Shown: positions 6,433 to 9,083 of the stretch, piece by piece | How the letters are laid out: each line of letters opens with the position of its first letter | How positions within the stretch are numbered: the stretch's first letter is position 1 | Assembly (NCBI GenBank): GCA_903825095.1 | Contig: CAIJZF010000232.1 | Coordinates: 1 to 9,083, forward strand | Length of the DNA stretch: 9,083 bases | Direction: 5' to 3' | Origin: an uncultured Bacteroidota bacterium | Lineage (GTDB): Bacteria; Bacteroidota; Bacteroidia; Chitinophagales; Chitinophagaceae | Notes under the pieces: generated by a model | Databases searched by the model: none | Told to the model about the DNA's origin: nothing | What the model saw: only the letters and a program-made list of their open reading frames with translations | Position numbers and translations under genes: made by a program

Positions 6433-6440
6433 TATCTTTG
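6433..6440 (+). promoter_or_regulatory. -7 promoter box just upstream of a terminator hairpin, ahead of greA
   Basis: TATCTTTG is an exact TAnnTTTG match, 4 nt before an ATG at 6445, the same geometry as at rsmA. Predicted transcription starts near 6445-6447, at the foot of the hairpin, giving greA a leader of about 54 nt that begins with the hairpin. No -33 TTG lies at the usual distance. It is the only good candidate promoter between the dehydrogenase gene and greA. Confidence 0.45.
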
Positions 6441-6444
6441 TACC

Positions 6445-6481
6445 ATGCAACGCCTCACTTATGTGGCGTTGTATTTTTTTT
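6445..6481 (+). terminator. Rho-independent terminator after the rsmA-dehydrogenase operon
   Basis: A 10-bp stem pairs 6445-6454 (ATGCAACGCC) with 6465-6474 (GGCGTTGTAT), with one G-U pair. The 10-nt apex can form two more pairs past a mismatch. Eight T in a row follow at 6474-6481. It lies 23 nt after the dehydrogenase stop codon, the expected place for a terminator of that operon. If the box at 6433 is used, the same hairpin would also sit at the 5' end of the greA transcript and could act as an attenuator. Confidence 0.88.
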
Positions 6482-6489
6482 ATAACTAA
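6445..6489 (+). other. Possible 14-codon leader reading frame through the hairpin before greA
   Basis: ATG at 6445 opens a frame MQRLTYVALYFFYN ending in TAA at 6487-6489, 9 nt before the greA start. The ATG is 4 nt after an exact -7 box, matching the rsmA arrangement, so it could be translated from a leaderless mRNA. The frame covers both stem arms and the T run, so a translating ribosome would block hairpin formation. The peptide has no clear family and no clear run of one amino acid. Chance is a real possibility for a frame this short. Confidence 0.2.
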
Positions 6490-6498
6490 ACTAAGCAT

Positions 6499-6975
6499 AT
6501 GAGCGATACTACTGTATATGTCACCCAAGATACTTTTGATAAAATGCGTGAGCAATTACAAAAGATGAAGTCGGTTGAGCGTCCGGCTGCTTCAAGAGCT
6601 ATTGGAGAGGCGAGAGAAAAAGGAGACTTGAAAGAAAATGCTGAATACGATTCTGCTAAAGAAGCGCAAGGAATGTTAGAAGCAAAAATTAAACAATTGG
6701 AAGCGGCTATTTCCAATGCTAAAATAGTAGACACTAGTACTATTGATACAAGTAAGGTAACCATACTTACCAAGGTCACTATTACCAACCAGGCGACTAA
6801 AAAAACAATGACTTATCAATTGGTAGGAGAAAAAGAAGCCGATTTAAAAGCGGGTAAAATTTCTGCATCTTCACCTATTGGAAAAGGATTAATTGGTAAA
6901 AAAGTAGGAGAGCTAGCAGAAATTCAGGCGCCTAATGGTGTGATGAAATTTATGGTAGACAATATTACAGTCTAA
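6499..6975 (+). CDS. greA: Transcription elongation factor GreA
   Basis: GreA enters the secondary channel of RNA polymerase and stimulates cleavage of backtracked RNA, rescuing stalled elongation complexes. This 158-residue protein has the usual length and two-domain plan. An N-terminal coiled coil (about 1-78) carries the tip acidic residues in GEAREKGDLKENAEY (36-50), with D43 and E46 corresponding to the catalytic Asp and Glu. A C-terminal FKBP-like domain contains TYQLVGEKEAD and ISASSPIGKGLIGKKVGE. The start MSDTTVYVTQDTFDKM fits the family, and no better upstream start exists. Its only visible promoter candidate lies at 6433-6440, before a hairpin. A HIT gene follows after 36 nt and is probably co-transcribed, since no terminator is visible between them. 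The assignment is secure. Confidence 0.97.
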   Translation: MSDTTVYVTQDTFDKMREQLQKMKSVERPAASRAIGEAREKGDLKENAEYDSAKEAQGMLEAKIKQLEAAISNAKIVDTSTIDTSKVTILTKVTITNQATKKTMTYQLVGEKEADLKAGKISASSPIGKGLIGKKVGELAEIQAPNGVMKFMVDNITV

Positions 6976-7011
6976 TTATCTTCTAATTATTTTCTTACAT
7001 AAAAAAAAGCC

Positions 7012-7401
7012 ATGACTCTTTTTACAAAAATCATCAATGGCGATATTCCTTCTTATACAATTGCGGAGTCGGAAAAGTTTTATGCATTTTTAGATATTTT
7101 CCCTTTACAAAAAGGACATACTTTAATTGTGCCTAAAATAGAGGTAGATAAAATATTTGATGTACCCGATACTTATTTAAGTGAGTTACTCGTATTTGCC
7201 AAGCCCATTGCGGCTGCTATTGAAAAAAGTTTTCCATGTAATAGAGTGGGTATGGTAACTGTTGGTTTAGAAGTGCCACATGCTCATTTGCATTTAATAC
7301 CTATTAATGCAGCATCTGATATGGAATTCTCTCAGCCTAAGCTATCTTTAACAAAAGAAGAGTTTACTGCCATACAGGCATCTATTGTAAGTAAGCTTTA
7401 A
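7012..7401 (+). CDS. HIT family protein (nucleotide phosphoramidase/hydrolase)
   Basis: This 129-residue cytoplasmic protein belongs to the histidine triad (HIT) superfamily. Members of the HINT branch hydrolyse AMP-linked phosphoramidates or acyl-adenylates through a covalent nucleotidyl-histidine. The N-terminal TLFTKIINGDIPSYTIAES is the usual HINT beginning, with FLDIFPLQKGHTLIVPK (26-42) as the second signature. The triad is H90-A-H92-L-H94 in VPHAHLHLIPI, with H92 the expected nucleophile. Compared with typical HINT proteins (NxGxxxGQxVxHxHxHxxP), the segment before the triad is MVTVGLEVPHAHLHLIP, so the usual Asn and GQ are absent. An A8 tract ends 3 nt before the ATG, in keeping with the A-rich start regions of Bacteroidota. 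It follows greA by 36 nt and converges with ruvC. The natural substrate is unknown. Confidence 0.93.
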   Translation: MTLFTKIINGDIPSYTIAESEKFYAFLDIFPLQKGHTLIVPKIEVDKIFDVPDTYLSELLVFAKPIAAAIEKSFPCNRVGMVTVGLEVPHAHLHLIPINAASDMEFSQPKLSLTKEEFTAIQASIVSKL

Positions 7402-7416
7402 TGAGTAAGTATTTTT

Positions 7417-7448
7417 TGGCTACTATACTTCTACTAAAAATGTAGCTA
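7417..7448. terminator. Weak hairpin between convergent HIT gene and ruvC
   Basis: TGGCTAC (7417-7423) pairs with GTAGCTA (7442-7448), seven pairs with one G-U, across an 18-nt loop. The 3' arm runs into the ruvC stop codon. On the + strand a broken T-rich run (TTTACTTTTC) follows, but no proper T tract does. It may be a weak terminator for greA-HIT. I see nothing better in this 44-nt gap. Confidence 0.25.
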
Positions 7449-8033
7449 TTTACTTTTCACCCTACCAGGATTTTTTGTAATAAAAGCGTCCCAACTATTT
7501 GATTTTTTGGAAGCTTTTTTCCCTTTCACCACTTTCGGGATAGGAAGTTGTAAGCCACTAATTTGATAATGATGACAGAGGGCAACGCCTAAGGCGTCGG
7601 TGGCATCGTAGTATTTAGGTTGTTTTTTAATAGATAAAATACGCTCAAGCATTTTCCAGATCATTTCCTTATCGGCATTGCCATTACCCGTAATGGATTG
7701 CTTTACTTTTTTAGGCGCATATTCTGTTACAGGAATTTTAAAATGCATAGCCGCTGCTATAGCCACCCCTTGAGCACGGCCCAGCTTCAGCATGCTTTGA
7801 ATATTTTTACCAAAGAAAGGCGCTTCAATGGCAAAATGAGTGGGCTCGTAAGTTTCTATTAATTCAATAATTCTTGCATGAATCATTTGAAGCCTTGCAT
7901 AAATGTCTTTTTCCTTGGTCATTTTTAAGACATCCATTGTAATTAAGGCAGGCTTAGCGCCCCCTTTTAAAATTGCATACCCTAAAATTTGGGTACCTGG
8001 ATCAATTCCTAAAATAATGGGTGTTTTTGACAT
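7446..8033 (-). CDS. ruvC: Crossover junction endodeoxyribonuclease RuvC
   Basis: RuvC is the dimeric RNase H-fold nuclease that cuts Holliday junctions symmetrically after RuvAB branch migration. With the start at 8033 it has 195 residues. Catalytic acids are visible: D11 in ILGIDPGTQILGYA, E70 in FAIEAPFFGKN, and D143/D146 in YYDATDALGVALCHH. NIQSMLKLGRAQGV (77-90) and VKQSITGNGNADKEMI (110-125) match conserved parts of the family. I prefer the ATG at 8033 over the in-frame ATG at 8057, because RuvC proteins begin only a few residues before ILGIDPGT and a promoter-like box lies between the two. A lysine-rich C-terminal tail of about 30 residues (KVVKGKKASKKSNSWDAF...) follows the core and makes the protein slightly longer than E. 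coli RuvC (173). The assignment is secure. Confidence 0.95.
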   Translation of the reverse strand: MSKTPIILGIDPGTQILGYAILKGGAKPALITMDVLKMTKEKDIYARLQMIHARIIELIETYEPTHFAIEAPFFGKNIQSMLKLGRAQGVAIAAAMHFKIPVTEYAPKKVKQSITGNGNADKEMIWKMLERILSIKKQPKYYDATDALGVALCHHYQISGLQLPIPKVVKGKKASKKSNSWDAFITKNPGRVKSK

Positions 8034-8039
8034 GCACAA

Positions 8040-8047
8040 TAAAGTTA
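8040..8047 (-). promoter_or_regulatory. Candidate -7 box before ruvC
   Basis: Read on the - strand, TAACTTTA matches five of the six fixed positions of TAnnTTTG. It lies 6 nt before the ruvC ATG at 8033, predicting a leaderless or nearly leaderless transcript. No -33 element is clear. It supports 8033 as the start, since the ATG at 8057 would lie upstream of this box. Confidence 0.3.
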
Positions 8048-8067
8048 CATATATCATTGCAAATTCC

Positions 8068-8075
8068 GAACTTTG
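8068..8075 (+). promoter_or_regulatory. Candidate -7 box before the YbhN-like gene
   Basis: GAACTTTG matches five of the six fixed positions of TAnnTTTG and differs at the first T. It lies 6 nt before the ATG at 8082 and includes the TTG that a longer reading frame would use as its start. This mirrors the ruvC box on the other strand, so the 48-nt gap appears to hold two back-to-back promoters. Confidence 0.3.
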
Positions 8076-8081
8076 TACTCA

Positions 8082-8999
8082 ATGAATAAAGAGCTACTTA
8101 AAAAATTAAGAACTTATTTCAATAATTCTATTGGATTTATTTTGTTTCTTGTATGTGCAGTGGCCATTTATAATAAAGTAGCTACAAATGATAATCTAAA
8201 TGAATTTGGGGATCAAATCAAGCAACAATTCTACACCATTGGCTTTTTTCAGTGGGCAGTCTTAATTATTTTATTTGGTTTAAATTATTTAATGGAATCT
8301 ATTAAATGGAAGCTGGTGCTAGCCGAATTAAGCCCCACTTCTATTTTGAAATCTTATAAATCTGTATTAGTAGGCCAAGCATTTGCTTTTTTTACCCCCG
8401 CTAGATCGGGCGATTATGTGGGTAGAATTTTATTTTTAGAAGCAGGTAATAAATTAAAAGGACTAGCTCAAATGGCTTGGGCATCCTATGCACAGTTACT
8501 AGTTACCTTATTTTTTGGAAGTATTGGCCTGTTCTATAATCTCCCTTTTTTACCTTGGTTGAAATGGGTGGGGCCTATCATTGCAGCTGCTGCCTTTATT
8601 ATTTATTTTCATCCAGCTCAGTTTACAGGCTGGCTAAAAAAATTATCCTTACTTCAAATAAAAACTACATTAAAAGGGCAATTGGTCTTATTTGCTTTTT
8701 TTAAATATTGTGTTTTTATACTGCAGTATACCTGGGTGGTTAAAATTTTTAATATACCCATTAACACACTGGATCTTTGGGTGGCCTTATCGGTCTTGTT
8801 TTTTTGTTTAAGTTTAATTCCCTCCATTGCAATAACAGATGTAGTTATTAGAGGACAGCTTATCGTTTTATTATTAAGTCCTTTTTATGATAATAGTTTA
8901 ATGCTTATATGTGTAAGTACTATTATTTGGGTTGTTAATTTTTTATTACCCGCTATAATTGGCTCTATTCTTTTAATAAATTACAGGATAAAGCAATAA
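8082..8999 (+). CDS. YbhN/flippase-like membrane protein (LPG synthase TM-domain family)
   Basis: This is a 305-residue integral inner-membrane protein with about eight hydrophobic segments, roughly 16-34, 53-74, 94-106, 128-152, 160-176, 200-220, 231-250 and 272-298. The signature WKLVLAEL ... SYKSVLVGQAFAFFTPARSGDYVGR (75-115) matches the family that includes YbhN and the membrane domain of MprF, thought to move or bind lipids. The aminoacyl-transferase domain of true lysyl-phosphatidylglycerol synthases is absent, so this is a stand-alone flippase-like protein of unknown substrate. The TTG at 8073 in the same frame would add only MYS and lies inside the candidate promoter box, so I chose the ATG at 8082. 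It diverges from ruvC. The next gene follows after 36 nt, with a box overlapping this stop codon. Confidence 0.85.
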   Translation: MNKELLKKLRTYFNNSIGFILFLVCAVAIYNKVATNDNLNEFGDQIKQQFYTIGFFQWAVLIILFGLNYLMESIKWKLVLAELSPTSILKSYKSVLVGQAFAFFTPARSGDYVGRILFLEAGNKLKGLAQMAWASYAQLLVTLFFGSIGLFYNLPFLPWLKWVGPIIAAAAFIIYFHPAQFTGWLKKLSLLQIKTTLKGQLVLFAFFKYCVFILQYTWVVKIFNIPINTLDLWVALSVLFFCLSLIPSIAITDVVIRGQLIVLLLSPFYDNSLMLICVSTIIWVVNFLLPAIIGSILLINYRIKQ

Positions 9000-9004
9000 T
9001 TTTG
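8997..9004 (+). promoter_or_regulatory. -7 promoter box overlapping the YbhN-like stop codon
   Basis: TAATTTTG is an exact match to TAnnTTTG, and its first three bases are the stop codon of the preceding gene. Transcription would start near 9009-9011, giving a leader of about 25 nt for the gene starting at 9036. No -33 TTG lies at the usual distance. Confidence 0.4.
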
Positions 9005-9035
9005 CGTGCAACCCTCAACAATGTAAATAAGCCTA

Positions 9036-9083
9036 ATGCATTTTTTATTTCTTTTATTCTCTTTTTTTAGTTTTTTACCAGCC
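9036..9083 (+). CDS. Start of an exported protein gene, truncated by the window end
   Basis: ATG at 9036 opens a frame still open at the last base, giving 16 residues: MHFLFLLFSFFSFLPA. This very hydrophobic stretch looks like the core of a signal peptide or a first membrane segment, although the basic N-terminal residues usual in signal peptides are absent apart from His2. Nothing more can be said about function. It follows the YbhN-like gene by 36 nt in the same direction, so it may be co-transcribed or driven by the box at 8997-9004. Confidence 0.6.
   Translation, partial: MHFLFLLFSFFSFLPA

Noticed and set aside
6486..6788. 100-codon frame on the - strand opposite greA
   Set aside because: It is antisense to the well-conserved greA coding sequence, has no recognisable motif, and its composition mirrors the coding strand.
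7001..7008. A8 tract before the HIT gene as a slippage or phase-variation site
   Set aside because: It lies outside the coding frame and is a modest run in an AT-rich genome; A-rich sequence before starts is normal in Bacteroidota.
8034..8057. ATG at 8057 as the ruvC start
   Set aside because: It would add MIYVTLLC before MSKTPIILGIDPGT, whereas RuvC usually begins just before the ILGIDPGT strand, and a promoter-like box lies between the two ATGs.
1..9083. Mobile element, phage, defence island or CRISPR array
   Set aside because: No transposase, integrase, inverted repeat pair, target duplication or regularly spaced repeat was seen; the gene content is housekeeping plus one transport operon, with uniform codon use.

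Overview
The window looks like ordinary chromosomal backbone from a low-GC member of the Bacteroidota, possibly a Chitinophagaceae-type organism. I infer this from the AT-rich codons, the near absence of Shine-Dalgarno sequences, several upstream boxes matching the Bacteroidota -7 promoter element TAnnTTTG, and the protein types present. No similarity search was possible, so the lineage is provisional. I see no rRNA or tRNA gene, insertion sequence, phage gene, CRISPR array or integration site.

Left part (1-3588, + strand): the window opens inside atpA (F1 ATP synthase alpha subunit, C-terminal 128 residues), which ends at a strong hairpin terminator. A tight four-gene unit follows with 1-2 nt gaps: a BcrA/NatA-type ABC ATPase, its ABC-2 membrane permease, a secreted LolA-like protein and a secreted helical (TPR-like) protein. 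This composition suggests an exporter coupled to a periplasmic lipid or lipoprotein carrier, but the substrate is unknown. The unit converges with pdxA, and the two stop codons overlap.

Middle part (3585-6489): pdxA (vitamin B6 synthesis, - strand) and rsmA/ksgA (16S rRNA dimethyladenosine transferase, + strand) diverge from a 44-nt gap. rsmA abuts a D-2-hydroxyacid dehydrogenase gene, which ends at a strong hairpin terminator.

Right part (6490-9083): greA (transcript cleavage factor) and a HIT-family nucleotide hydrolase gene run on the + strand and converge with ruvC (Holliday junction resolvase, - strand). ruvC diverges from a YbhN/flippase-like membrane protein gene across 48 nt. The window ends in the first 16 codons of another gene that starts with a signal peptide.

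The most unusual signal is regulatory. TAnnTTTG-type boxes lie 4-6 nt before the start codons of rsmA, ruvC and the YbhN-like gene, which predicts leaderless mRNAs. Two further exact boxes are fused to, or sit right against, terminator hairpins. One of these has a 14-codon reading frame written through the hairpin ahead of greA. The ABC/LolA/TPR operon is the best candidate for an undescribed system, but I found no strong evidence for an exotic one.
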